From contig DAIRET010000047.1 in NCBI GenBank assembly GCA_036795455.1, positions 1 to 17,924 of the forward strand: DNA of 17,924 nt, given 5' to 3'. Under the pieces are notes generated by a model. That model was not told the origin of the DNA, did not search any database, and saw nothing but the letters and a program-made list of their open reading frames with translations. Within the stretch, counting starts at the first letter, position 1. Every line of letters starts with the position of its first letter. The position numbers were made by a program, and so were the translations under genes. The stretch comes from DAIRET01 sp036795455 (GTDB lineage Bacteria > Bacteroidota > Ignavibacteria > Ignavibacteriales > Ignavibacteriaceae). Positions 1 through 6,358 of this stretch are shown here, piece after piece.

Positions 1-803
1 GACGGGATAGAAGAATCGACCGTGATAAATATTTTGTTATGCATGCCTTACAAATCAAACCCTGGGAGTGTTTTTCTATATCAATGGGTGAGACTGTAAT
101 TTATAGCGATGTCGGGGTTTACTGGGGATATTTAATTCCATTTTTGTTTTTCCGGTCTGTAGATCATATGTTTGAAGGTGGGGGCGGTGGAAATAGCGGG
201 AATAATGGTTCACTATTCTTCGATGTAAACTACAAGTATAAAAATATTAGATTTTATTCAACTTTGTTTATTGATGAGTTATCGGTAAATAAACTACTTA
301 AAGGAAGTAGTGACAGAAATCAATTTGGGTTTACGTTCGGAACTTCATTCTATGATATTGGAATTCCAAGCTTGATGTCCCGAATTGAATATACAAGAAT
401 CTTACCCTGGGTCTATTCTAACTTTGTGCAAACGCAAACCTACACAAACTCGAATTATCTTTTAGGGCATTATATCGGGCAGAATGCAGACCAGCTTTTT
501 TTGCAGTTAGACTACCGCATACTTAGAGGTTTGGAGATGAAATTGTGGGGTGAGTTTATCCGTCGCGGCGGTTTCGAAGAGGTAACCAAGCAATATACCG
601 ATCCGGGTGAACCGTTCTTATATGGACTAAGAAGGAATGAGACTAATCTCGGTTTTGAGGTAAGCTACGAATATATACACGATCTTTTTGTAAAAGGGTT
701 TTATCAATATTCTAATATAACCGACGAAGATATTAAAAGGACACCGGGTTTTATGCTCGGAGCGAATCATTCATTCGGCATTTCACTGGGGTATGGGTTG
801 TGA
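1..803 (+). CDS. Wzi-like outer-membrane beta-barrel protein, 5'-truncated by the window
   Basis: The frame is open from base 3 to a TGA at 801-803, so the first ATG at 39 is internal and the N-terminus lies outside the window. The visible part is about 266 residues. It alternates polar and aromatic residues, as in outer-membrane beta-strands, with a glycine-rich loop (GGGGGNSGNNG) early on and a barrel-like last strand ending SFGISLGYGL. The segment IKPW...GETVIYS followed by PFLFFRS resembles the capsule-assembly Wzi family, whose members sit in the outer membrane and anchor or organise surface polysaccharide. I see no capsule genes beside it, so the exact role is open. A generic porin-like barrel is the alternative. 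The stop codon lies inside a TGAGACGTGAGA word that belongs to the intergenic repeat vocabulary downstream. Confidence 0.6.
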   Translation, partial: RDRRIDRDKYFVMHALQIKPWECFSISMGETVIYSDVGVYWGYLIPFLFFRSVDHMFEGGGGGNSGNNGSLFFDVNYKYKNIRFYSTLFIDELSVNKLLKGSSDRNQFGFTFGTSFYDIGIPSLMSRIEYTRILPWVYSNFVQTQTYTNSNYLLGHYIGQNADQLFLQLDYRILRGLEMKLWGEFIRRGGFEEVTKQYTDPGEPFLYGLRRNETNLGFEVSYEYIHDLFVKGFYQYSNITDEDIKRTPGFMLGANHSFGISLGYGL

Positions 804-868
804 GACGTGAGATGTGAAATTCGGATGGTGAGTTGTATAAGTTAAAATTTTAGATAGATGCATTATTA

Positions 869-900
869 AATTCCGAAAAAGTTGTATATTTCGTGGAATT
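869..900. promoter_or_regulatory. Imperfect dyad upstream of the first ATPase gene
   Basis: AATTCCGAAA (869-878) pairs with TTTCGTGGAATT (889-900) apart from a 2-nt bulge, leaving a 10-nt AT-rich centre with TATATTTC at 885-892. It lies 36 nt before the start codon at 937. It could be an operator or an mRNA hairpin. Confidence 0.35.
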
Positions 901-936
901 AAATCCAAATAATTTGCTTTTTTAAGAGTATCTGAT

Positions 937-2058
937 ATGATTAAGCGAGAAATTCAAAAAAATCTTGAATCCAAATTGTTTAAAAGTAAAGCAATCATTC
1001 TACTTGGTGCCCGGCAGGTAGGAAAGACAACTCTACTACATACTATGTTGAGTAACAGAGAAGATTTACTCTGGTTAAATGGCGATGAACTGGATGTTCA
1101 AAAATTGTTCGAGAACATTTCTGCCGTACGGCTTTCTGCAATATTCGGTTCAAAGAAAATTGTTGTAATTGATGAGGCTCAGAGAATTGCCGACATCGGT
1201 TTACGCCTGAAATTAATCACTGATTCAATTCCCGAAGTGCAACTAATTGCTACCGGAAGTTCTTCATTTGAACTTGCTGACAAGGTAAATGAACCTTTAA
1301 CAGGACGGAAATGGGAGTACAAGATGTATCCAATCTCCTTTAGAGAAATGGTGAACCATAAAGGACTTTTATATGAAAAGAGGATGATTCCGCATAGAAT
1401 GGTTTTTGGTTATTATCCTGATGTAGTAATGAATCCGGGTGATGAGAAAGAAATATTAAAACAGCTTTCAGATAGTTATCTTTATAAAGATATTTTAATG
1501 TGGGAAACAATAAAAAAGCCGGATAAAATATTGAAACTATTACAAGCAATTGCACTCCAGGTCGGTTCTCAGGTCTCTAATAACGAGCTGGCACAAATTT
1601 GCGGTATAGATTCAAAAACTGTTGAAAAATATATTGATTTACTTGAAAAGACTTTTATCATTTTCAGATTGAGTTCGTTCAACAGGAATTTAAGAAATGA
1701 GTTGAAAAGCAGTAAAAAGATCTACTTTTACGATAATGGTATCAGAAATGCAGTTATTGCAAATTATTCTCAAATTGAAAATCGTCAGGATATAGGACAA
1801 CTATGGGAGAATTTTGTAATTTCCGAGCGGATAAAATTTCTGCATTATTCAGGCTCCTGGGCAAATACCTGGTTTTGGCGTACTAAAGAGCAGAAAGAGA
1901 TTGACCTGATAGAAGAGCTGGACAATAAAATAACAGCTTATGAATTTAAGTGGAATAAAAAGACAAAGGTCAAAATTCCAAAGTTGTTTTTAGCAACTTA
2001 CAAAGAAGCTGAAATTAAAATAGTTCATAACGAAAACTTAGAAGAGATTTTACTCTAA
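937..2058 (+). CDS. AAA_14/DUF4143 family ATPase, short subtype
   Basis: This is a 373-residue single-protein ATPase. Walker A is GARQVGKTT at residues 24-32, Walker B is VVIDEAQ at 76-82 and a sensor-1-like ATGSSS is at 105-110. The C-terminal DUF4143 part has a segment resembling a winged helix (NELAQICGIDSKTVEKYIDLL), then YFYDNGIR, and a PD-(D/E)XK-like end with E321-x-D323 and E336-F-K338. The family is widespread and often multicopy in environmental bacteria; its substrate is not established. The family commonly starts with an arm just before the P-loop, which supports the ATG at 937. No strong ribosome-binding site is seen. It stands alone, with 133 nt before and 545 nt after. It resembles the gene at 6359 more than those at 2604 and 4103. 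Confidence 0.9.
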   Translation: MIKREIQKNLESKLFKSKAIILLGARQVGKTTLLHTMLSNREDLLWLNGDELDVQKLFENISAVRLSAIFGSKKIVVIDEAQRIADIGLRLKLITDSIPEVQLIATGSSSFELADKVNEPLTGRKWEYKMYPISFREMVNHKGLLYEKRMIPHRMVFGYYPDVVMNPGDEKEILKQLSDSYLYKDILMWETIKKPDKILKLLQAIALQVGSQVSNNELAQICGIDSKTVEKYIDLLEKTFIIFRLSSFNRNLRNELKSSKKIYFYDNGIRNAVIANYSQIENRQDIGQLWENFVISERIKFLHYSGSWANTWFWRTKEQKEIDLIEELDNKITAYEFKWNKKTKVKIPKLFLATYKEAEIKIVHNENLEEILL

Positions 2059-2070
2059 CTTGGAAGGTGA

Positions 2071-2175
2071 GAAGGGAATTTGAGACTAAGAGACTGAGTG
2101 AATTGGAGACTTAGGGTTAAGTGTAAGTTAGAGAATCATAGATCGGGGATCAGAAGTCGGAGGTCGGAAGTCAGC
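2071..2175 (+). repeat. GAGACT-rich intergenic repeat, copy 1
   Basis: It starts GAAGGGAATTTGAGACT, contains GAGACTTAGGGTTAAGT, and ends in GTCGGAAGTCAG. A shorter copy with small deletions (8 nt and about 20 nt) follows the ATPase gene at 4103. A related array precedes the four-helix-bundle gene. Confidence 0.7.
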
Positions 2176-2260
2176 AGGGAAAATGCTTGGTTCAATGATC
2201 AATAATCCAGAATCAATCAGTAAAAAATTTATGAGTTTTAATCTGCGTAATTCAGCGAAA

Positions 2261-2285
2261 TCTGCGAGAAACTTTCTCTCGCGGA
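2261..2285. repeat. Hairpin in front of the first GxxExxY-like head
   Basis: TCTGCGAGAAA (2261-2271) pairs with TTTCTCTCGCGGA (2273-2285) with one mismatch and a 2-nt bulge. The same hairpin is found at 6059-6082 in front of the second truncated head, so it is part of the duplicated unit. Confidence 0.5.
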
Positions 2286-2325
2286 ATCCGCACCTGTCCC
2301 TTTGGGAGATAGACGCAGAAAAAAA

Positions 2326-2385
2326 ATGGAAAAATTAGAGAATCAAATATCTTACGACATACGCGGAGGGCAGTGTGGAGTATGA
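2326..2385 (+). pseudogene. Truncated head of a GxxExxY-type protein gene, copy 1
   Basis: The 19-codon reading frame gives MEKLENQISYDIRGGQ and then stops. The segment ENxISYDIRG matches my memory of the start of GxxExxY proteins, a small PD-(D/E)XK-related family that would continue A-I-x-V-(Y/H)-x-x-L-G-P-G-L. Homology ends at the RG codons, where a 27-nt repeat begins, so the rest of the gene is gone. A near-identical head with the same break is at 6099. The match is short and made from memory, hence the moderate confidence. Confidence 0.5.
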
Positions 2386-2389
2386 GAAG
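2363..2389 (+). repeat. 27-nt GCGG-AGGGCAG element, copy 1
   Basis: The element reads GCGGAGGGCAGTGTGGAG then TATGAGAAG. It matches 7554-7580 with three mismatches and 6136-6162 with a few more. In copies 1 and 2 it replaces the body of the GxxExxY-like gene; in copy 3 it lies downstream of an ATPase gene. Confidence 0.65.
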
Positions 2390-2448
2390 TTGGGAAGTTT
2401 GGAAGATGCCTGCCCCTGGAGTATTAATGTATGAGTGTATGGGGCCTG
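2390..2448 (+). repeat. 59-nt intergenic repeat, copy 1
   Basis: The 49-nt core at 2393-2441 begins GGAAGTTTGGAAGATGCC and ends ATGTATGAGTGTATG. It is identical, base for base, to 3899-3947 and 5527-5575. It includes internal near-repeats (GGAAG twice, GTATG twice). Perfect identity in non-coding DNA points to recent copying or conversion. Confidence 0.85.
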
Positions 2449-2548
2449 CCCCTTTGGGGGGAATATTGGAAGATTGAAAGATTGGCTTTAAATGAGCTAA
2501 AAATAATGGGAAAGGTTGACTGATACTGGTAAGAGAACGGAGATATTA

Positions 2549-2564
2549 TACCTTTGAAAAGGTA
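2549..2564. promoter_or_regulatory. Dyad overlapping the promoter of the second ATPase gene
   Basis: TACCTTT (2549-2555) and AAAGGTA (2558-2564) form a perfect 7-bp inverted repeat around a GA centre. It overlaps the proposed -35 hexamer, a common position for a repressor operator. Confidence 0.4.
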
Positions 2565-2582
2565 CAAAAAATTGATATATTG
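2553..2582 (+). promoter_or_regulatory. Candidate sigma-70-type promoter for the second ATPase gene
   Basis: TTGAAA (2554-2559) and TATATT (2576-2581) are 16 nt apart, each with one mismatch to the classical hexamers. Read in Bacteroidota style it is TTTG-N19-TATATTG. An AAGGAG ribosome-binding site follows at 2591-2596. The predicted 5' leader is very short. Confidence 0.5.
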
Positions 2583-2603
2583 TATCTATAAAGGAGTACA
2601 GAT

Positions 2604-3881
2604 ATGAAAGAAATATTTAAGCGAATAATTGCTGAATTTATCGAAAAAGAATTACCGGAATATTTTGAAAGGGAAATCAAAATAGAAACCGCTACAAATA
2701 GAGTTGTTTGTTTGATAGGCGCTCGACGTACCGGAAAGACATCCATAATGTTAAACAGAATAAATGGGTTGCGCAAAACAATCGAGAAAAGTAAGATAAT
2801 TTACATCAATTTTGAAGATGACAGGTTATTCCCGATACAATTAGAGAATTTAGATGAAATTATGGAGGCATATTTTGAATTATATCCGGAAAATATAAAA
2901 GAAAAGTTGTATTTATTTTTTGATGAAGTTCAGATAATAGAAAACTGGGAAAAATATATAAGAAGATTGCATGATACAGGCAAATATGAAATTACAATAA
3001 CCGGCTCATCATCAAAATTATTAAGCAAAGAGATAGCAACAGGATTGAGGGGCAGGTCAATTAGTTATGAAATATACCCTTTTAGTTTTAGTGAAATATT
3101 GGGTTATAAAAAAATAGGGAAAAACTATTATTCGGAAAAGACGAGAAGCGAAATAAAGAGTGAATTTGAAAAATACATAAAAAATGGCAGTTTGCCGGAA
3201 TTTTTGAAAATGGGGGAAAACGAAAGAAATAAGGCTATTAAAGAATATAATGATTTGGTAATATATAAAGATATCTCGGAAAGATTTAGGGCGGAAAATA
3301 TTTTTTTGTTAAAATATTTAGTAAAGTTTCTTTTTATGAATAACGGCAATTTAATCAGTTTTAATAAAATTTATAATGATTTTAAGTCCTTAGGATTATC
3401 AATCTCCAGAAATTCTATATATGAATACACTTCCTATTTAGAGGAAGCTTATGCGGTATTTTTTATGCAAAGTTACTCCGAAAATATTAGAGTACAGAAT
3501 AGAAAGCCGAAAAAAGTTTATTTATTAGATACAAGTTTACGTATGCTTTACGCATTAAATGAAGACTTAGGTAGGAATCTGGAAAATATCGTTTATTTGG
3601 AAAAAAGGAGAAAAACCGAACAAATATATTACATGGCGGATAAGAGGGAATTAGATTTTTATTTACCGAATGAGGAAAAGGATAAATTGATAAACGTTTC
3701 ATATATAACGGATAATCCATTGACCTTAAAGCGGGAAATAGAATCTATGGAGTATTTTATGGAGAATTTCGGTGTTGATGAAGGATTGATATTGACAAAT
3801 GACAATGAGTTTGTCGATGAAAATAAGAAGAGGAGGATAAAGGTTGTGCAGGCGTGGAAGTATTTTCTGGAGATGGGATAG
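2604..3881 (+). CDS. AAA_14/DUF4143 family ATPase, long subtype (first of a paralogous pair)
   Basis: This is a 425-residue ATPase with Walker A GARRTGKTS at residues 39-47, INFEDDRL at 68-75, Walker B LYLFFDEVQ at 102-110 and sensor-1-like ITGSSS at 132-137, followed by LRGRSISYEIYPFSF and a DUF4143 C-terminus. It aligns without gaps to the next ATPase across the first ~137 residues, placing both in one subtype. The nuclease-like site keeps E349-L-D351, but the usual E-x-K position reads N364-V-S366, so catalysis by that domain is doubtful. The start is well supported by AAGGAG 7 nt before the ATG. The coding strand is very A-rich. It is single, with no partner gene; its substrate is unknown. 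Confidence 0.9.
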   Translation: MKEIFKRIIAEFIEKELPEYFEREIKIETATNRVVCLIGARRTGKTSIMLNRINGLRKTIEKSKIIYINFEDDRLFPIQLENLDEIMEAYFELYPENIKEKLYLFFDEVQIIENWEKYIRRLHDTGKYEITITGSSSKLLSKEIATGLRGRSISYEIYPFSFSEILGYKKIGKNYYSEKTRSEIKSEFEKYIKNGSLPEFLKMGENERNKAIKEYNDLVIYKDISERFRAENIFLLKYLVKFLFMNNGNLISFNKIYNDFKSLGLSISRNSIYEYTSYLEEAYAVFFMQSYSENIRVQNRKPKKVYLLDTSLRMLYALNEDLGRNLENIVYLEKRRKTEQIYYMADKRELDFYLPNEEKDKLINVSYITDNPLTLKREIESMEYFMENFGVDEGLILTNDNEFVDENKKRRIKVVQAWKYFLEMG

Positions 3882-3896
3882 GGAGGATTGGAAGGA

Positions 3897-3954
3897 TTGG
3901 AAGTTTGGAAGATGCCTGCCCCTGGAGTATTAATGTATGAGTGTATGGGGCCTG
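3897..3954 (+). repeat. 59-nt intergenic repeat, copy 2
   Basis: It carries the identical 49-nt core at 3899-3947 and begins 15 nt after the stop codon of the ATPase gene. One G is missing at the 5' edge relative to copies 1 and 3. It runs directly into a 13-bp tandem repeat. Confidence 0.85.
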
Positions 3955-3976
3955 TGTGTGGGGCCTGTGTGTGGGG
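3947..3976 (+). repeat. 13-bp tandem repeat
   Basis: GGGGCCTGTGTGT occurs twice in tandem (3947-3959, 3960-3972), followed by a third GGGG. It grows out of the 3' end of the 59-nt repeat and looks like slippage expansion. A TCCC-TCC-GGGA mini-palindrome follows at 3981-3991. Confidence 0.7.
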
Positions 3977-4037
3977 ATCGTCCCTCCGGGAGTGGGGGGG
4001 AAGCTTTCTTAATGTTATCGACTATGTATACGCTTGT

Positions 4038-4069
4038 ATTGTTTAATACATATAACGATACTATATTTG
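4038..4069 (+). promoter_or_regulatory. Candidate promoter for the third ATPase gene
   Basis: ATTG (4038-4041) and TATATTTG (4062-4069) are 20 nt apart. The second box matches the Bacteroidota -7 consensus TAnnTTTG exactly; as classical boxes it is TTGTTT-N17-TATATT. The -7 box sits on the centre of a perfect dyad. Confidence 0.45.
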
Positions 4070-4080
4070 TATCGTTATAT
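4050..4080. promoter_or_regulatory. Perfect 12-bp dyad on the third ATPase promoter (candidate operator)
   Basis: ATATAACGATAC (4050-4061) and GTATCGTTATAT (4069-4080) are perfect inverted copies around the 7-nt centre TATATTT. The dyad covers the candidate -7 element and ends 22 nt before the ATG at 4103. A protein bound here would block transcription; if transcribed from upstream it would form a strong hairpin. It is the best regulatory candidate in the island. Confidence 0.6.
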
Positions 4081-4102
4081 ACAAACAACAATTAAATTTA
4101 TC

Positions 4103-5434
4103 ATGGAAAAAATTAAGTTTTATTTACGCTGGTGGTTTGACTATGAATTACCGTTTTATGTTGAAAGGGAGTTTGATAGTTCAATAGTTAATACAAATTT
4201 AATAGCGGTTTTGGTAGGCGCAAGAAGATCGGGGAAGAGTACACTTTTCTATCAATTAATCAATTCCTACAAAAAGAAGATACCGGTTTCAAATATTATA
4301 TATATCAATTTTGAAGACGATAGATTAGCACCGCTCGAAGGGAAAGAATTATCCGTTTTATTGAATATTTTTCGGCAGAATTATCGATACGATGAAAATT
4401 ATCCAATATATTTATTCTTAGATGAGATACAGAACCTACCCGGCTGGGAAAAAACCGTACGTCGTTTATATGATACTGAAAAAGTAAAAATTTTTATCAC
4501 CGGTTCAAATTCGAAATTATTAAGCCGGGAAATATCAACAGCTTTACGAGGCAGAACGTTGTCGAGTAAAGTAAATCCGTTAAGTTTTACCGAATATTTG
4601 AAGTTTAACAACATACCAGTTCCGGATTTGAATGATTTAAGATATTCGGAACAAAAAGATAAGATTATATTTTTATTCGATAAATATTTAAGATATGGCG
4701 GATTTCCAGAGGTTGTGCTGGCAGAAAATGAACACCTCCGGGATAGGATACTACAAGAGTATATGAATACTATTTTTTACTCGGATATTATTGAGCGGTA
4801 CGAGATAAGACAATTTAAGGTAATGGATATTTATTTAAAGATGTTGTGCCGCCAAACCGGATCGTTATTCAGCTTCGGAAAAATGCAGAATCTTCTTAAA
4901 TCCCTCGGATTCAAAGTATCAAAAAACACATTAATAGAATACTTAAGTTATATGGAGGAAGCTTTTTTCGGAAAAAGTATAATGATATTCTCTTATTCTA
5001 TAAAAGATCAACTACAATATCCGCGTAAGTTCTACCTATTGGATAATGGCTTATTTACTGCAACAACATTCATTAAAGAAGGGGATTACGGACGTTTATT
5101 AGAAAATCTTGTTTTTAACACTTTACATAAAAGTTACGATAATATAGCATACTGGAAAGATATACGTGGTTTTGAAGTTGATTTCGTCTTACCGGATTTA
5201 TTACATGCCCCAAATGCCTTTCCTTTAATTCAGGTTTGCTTTAATATGAGAGATGAAAAAACAAGGAAACGGGAAATCGACAATCTTATTGCTGCGGCTA
5301 AGCACTTTAACGTGAAAACCGGACTGATTATAACAAGGGATAGTTGGGATGAAATTTTTATCAATGGTATTAAGATAATCGAAAAACCCTACTTTTCCTG
5401 GTGTTCAAGGGTGAAAGATTGGAAGGGAAATTGA
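4103..5434 (+). CDS. AAA_14/DUF4143 family ATPase, long subtype (second of the pair)
   Basis: I use the ATG at 4103 (443 residues). An in-frame TTG at 4034 would add 23 residues that run through the dyad and promoter. From 4103 the motifs fall at the same residue numbers as in the previous ATPase: GARRSGKST 39-47, YINFEDDRL 67-75, LFLDEIQ 104-110, FITGSNS 131-137. The C-terminus has FEVDF (E358-V-D360), but Q377-V-C379 stands where E-x-K is expected. In my knowledge this QVC form is usual for the long subtype. The last codons (KDWKGN, stop) lie inside a GATTGGAAGGGAAATTGAGACT repeat, so the original 3' end may have been replaced. The substrate is unknown and no partner gene is present. Confidence 0.9.
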   Translation: MEKIKFYLRWWFDYELPFYVEREFDSSIVNTNLIAVLVGARRSGKSTLFYQLINSYKKKIPVSNIIYINFEDDRLAPLEGKELSVLLNIFRQNYRYDENYPIYLFLDEIQNLPGWEKTVRRLYDTEKVKIFITGSNSKLLSREISTALRGRTLSSKVNPLSFTEYLKFNNIPVPDLNDLRYSEQKDKIIFLFDKYLRYGGFPEVVLAENEHLRDRILQEYMNTIFYSDIIERYEIRQFKVMDIYLKMLCRQTGSLFSFGKMQNLLKSLGFKVSKNTLIEYLSYMEEAFFGKSIMIFSYSIKDQLQYPRKFYLLDNGLFTATTFIKEGDYGRLLENLVFNTLHKSYDNIAYWKDIRGFEVDFVLPDLLHAPNAFPLIQVCFNMRDEKTRKREIDNLIAAAKHFNVKTGLIITRDSWDEIFINGIKIIEKPYFSWCSRVKDWKGN

Positions 5435-5503
5435 GACTGGGTGAATTAGAGACTTAGGGTTAAGTTTAAGCTAGAGAATCAGAGGTCGGAAGTCAGAGGT
5501 CAG
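5422..5503 (+). repeat. GAGACT-rich intergenic repeat, copy 2
   Basis: GAAGGGAAATTGAGACT... GAGACTTAGGGTTAAGT... GTCGGAAGTCAG runs parallel to 2071-2175 with deletions. Its first bases overlap the stop codon (5432-5434) of the preceding ATPase gene. Confidence 0.7.
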
Positions 5504-5523
5504 GAAGTTTGGAAGATGCGGGA

Positions 5524-5590
5524 TTGGGAAGTTTGGAAGATGCCTGCCCCTGGAGTATTAATGTATGAGTGTATGAATGTATGGGGCCTG
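5524..5590 (+). repeat. 59-nt intergenic repeat, copy 3, with 8-nt duplication
   Basis: The 49-nt core at 5527-5575 is identical to the other two copies. An extra AATGTATG (5576-5583) precedes GGGGCCTG, apparently a slippage duplication of the TGTATG words. The first part, GGAAGTTTGGAAGATGC, also occurs just before it at 5503-5519. Confidence 0.85.
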
Positions 5591-5710
5591 TTCGCAGAAT
5601 CCCCCCCGAAGGGTCCCCATAGGGGGCTGTGCCGTTCCGACCCCTCCGGGGGAAGGTGGGGGGGGTGGAAGATTGGAAGGGAATTTGAGAGTTAGTGATG
5701 TAGGGAGTGA

Positions 5711-5732
5711 TGGAATGATTTTATTGATTCCA
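5711..5732. promoter_or_regulatory. Dyad upstream of the broken ATPase gene
   Basis: TGGAAT (5711-5716) and ATTCCA (5727-5732) are inverted around a 10-nt centre. A dyad of this size can arise by chance in AT-rich DNA; its value comes from the matching position in front of the other four ATPase genes. Confidence 0.3.
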
Positions 5733-5752
5733 TACGATATTATATTAAATTG
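5723..5752 (+). promoter_or_regulatory. Candidate promoter of the broken ATPase gene
   Basis: ATTG (5723-5726), 19 nt, then TAAATTG (5746-5752) has the same 26-nt step between the two G residues as the candidates at 2553 and 11631. The 10-mer TATTAAATTG is identical to the one upstream of yjbQ. Confidence 0.35.
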
Positions 5753-5781
5753 ATTATTGAAATTATCGGGTTAAATAAAAA

Positions 5782-5952
5782 ATGGAAATCAAAAGAGCAC
5801 TTTACAAAGAAATAGAAGACCATCTCAATAAAAAAGAGATTTCACTCATTGTTGGTCCAAGGCAGGTCGGAAAAACAACATTAATATTAGAGCTTCTTGA
5901 AAAACTGAAGAAAAAGGGGGAAAAGGTTGTTTATCTTTCTGAAACGCACTAA
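5782..5952 (+). pseudogene. AAA_14/DUF4143 ATPase, truncated after the Walker A region
   Basis: The 56-codon frame starts MEIKRALYKEIEDHL and carries a perfect Walker A, GPRQVGKTT, at residues 25-33, then a helix ILELLEKLKKKGEKVVYL. After that the family pattern is lost within a few codons (SETH, stop). Walker B, sensor and the whole DUF4143 part are missing. The following 100 nt show no continuation in any frame, so this is a 3' deletion rather than a single frameshift. Its own upstream region (dyad and promoter) is still present, so a short peptide with a P-loop might still be made. Confidence 0.8.
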
Positions 5953-6058
5953 TTTTGCCGCAAAATAGAAATATAATGTGATAAATTTTTTCAGTTTAGA
6001 CAAAAGTTTTTTTATCTATTCCAGAATACAGAACTCTTTCTGAGGGACAGGTGCTGAA

Positions 6059-6082
6059 TCTGCGAGAAATATTTCACGCAGA
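6059..6082. repeat. Hairpin in front of the second GxxExxY-like head
   Basis: TCTGCGAGAAAT (6059-6070) and ATTTCACGCAGA (6071-6082) are abutting inverted copies, 11 of 12 positions paired. It is homologous to 2261-2285. Confidence 0.6.
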
Positions 6083-6098
6083 ATCCGCAGAAACAAAT

Positions 6099-6158
6099 AT
6101 GGAAAAATTAGAAAACAAAATATCTTACGACATTCGCGGAGGGCAGCGTGGGGGATGA
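6099..6158 (+). pseudogene. Truncated head of a GxxExxY-type protein gene, copy 2
   Basis: The frame encodes MEKLENKISYDIRGGQRGG and stops. Against copy 1 the coding part differs at GAG/GAA, AAT/AAC, CAA/AAA and ATA/ATT: three silent changes and one Q/K change. That pattern suggests divergence while still coding. Both copies stop matching the family at the same RG codons. Confidence 0.5.
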
Positions 6159-6162
6159 GGAG
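6136..6162 (+). repeat. 27-nt GCGG-AGGGCAG element, copy 2
   Basis: It shares GCGGAGGGCAG(C/T)GTGG with 2363-2389 and continues less exactly into GGATGAGGAG. Confidence 0.55.
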
Positions 6163-6318
6163 GTTGGGAAAATTGGAAGATAGGGGGTTTGGTTATTTGG
6201 AAAATAGAGGGAGTTATTCAATGGAAAAGAAAAAGGATTTCGAAACATTTTAATTAAAGTATAAAATAGTACGAAATCAGAATTACTTAAAAACCAGGCG
6301 TAAAAGGGAAATATTCTT

Positions 6319-6347
6319 ACAATTTTGGAATCTGATTCCGTAATTGT
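6319..6347. promoter_or_regulatory. 29-bp dyad directly upstream of the fourth ATPase gene (candidate operator)
   Basis: ACAATT-tt-GGAAT (6319-6331) and ATTCC-gt-AATTGT (6335-6347) are symmetric around CTG, 11 of 13 positions paired. It ends 11 nt before the ATG at 6359, where a bound protein would cover the start of transcription or the ribosome-binding region. Confidence 0.5.
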
Positions 6348-6358
6348 GAATTTGCAAT

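Larger units (their letters stand above)
2059..2603. other. 545-nt intergenic repeat mosaic
   Basis: No intact gene lies here. In order it holds a GAGACT-rich repeat (2071-2175), a hairpin with a truncated GxxExxY-like head (2261-2385), a 27-nt GCGG-AGGGCAG element (2363-2389), the 59-nt repeat (2390-2448), a CCCC-TTT-GGGG mini-palindrome (2449-2459), purine-rich GGAAGATTG words and the promoter of the next ATPase. The + strand is visibly enriched in G and A. Nothing resembles a tRNA or known ncRNA. Confidence 0.6.
5435..5781. other. 347-nt intergenic repeat mosaic
   Basis: It holds the rest of the GAGACT-rich repeat, the third 59-nt repeat (5524-5590), mini-palindromes (CCC-GAA-GGG at 5605-5613, CCCC-ATA-GGGG at 5615-5625, CCCC-TCC-GGGG at 5641-5651), purine-rich GGAAG words to about 5700, then the dyad and promoter of the broken ATPase gene. 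I see no gene in it. Confidence 0.6.
5953..6358. other. 406-nt intergenic region with second GxxExxY-like head
   Basis: An AT-rich stretch follows the broken ATPase. AGGGACAGGTGC (6043-6054) is an exact inverted copy of 2290-2301. Then come the hairpin, the truncated head and the 27-nt element, purine-rich GGAAGATAGG words (the 19-mer starting GGGAAAATTGGAAG is shared with about 8113-8131), an AT-rich stretch with no recognisable content and the dyad of the fourth ATPase. Confidence 0.55.

Noticed and set aside
4034..4102. TTG start 23 codons upstream of the third ATPase
   Set aside because: The extension would be translated through the 12-bp dyad and the promoter-like boxes; the ATG at 4103 puts all motifs at the same residue numbers as the paralogue.
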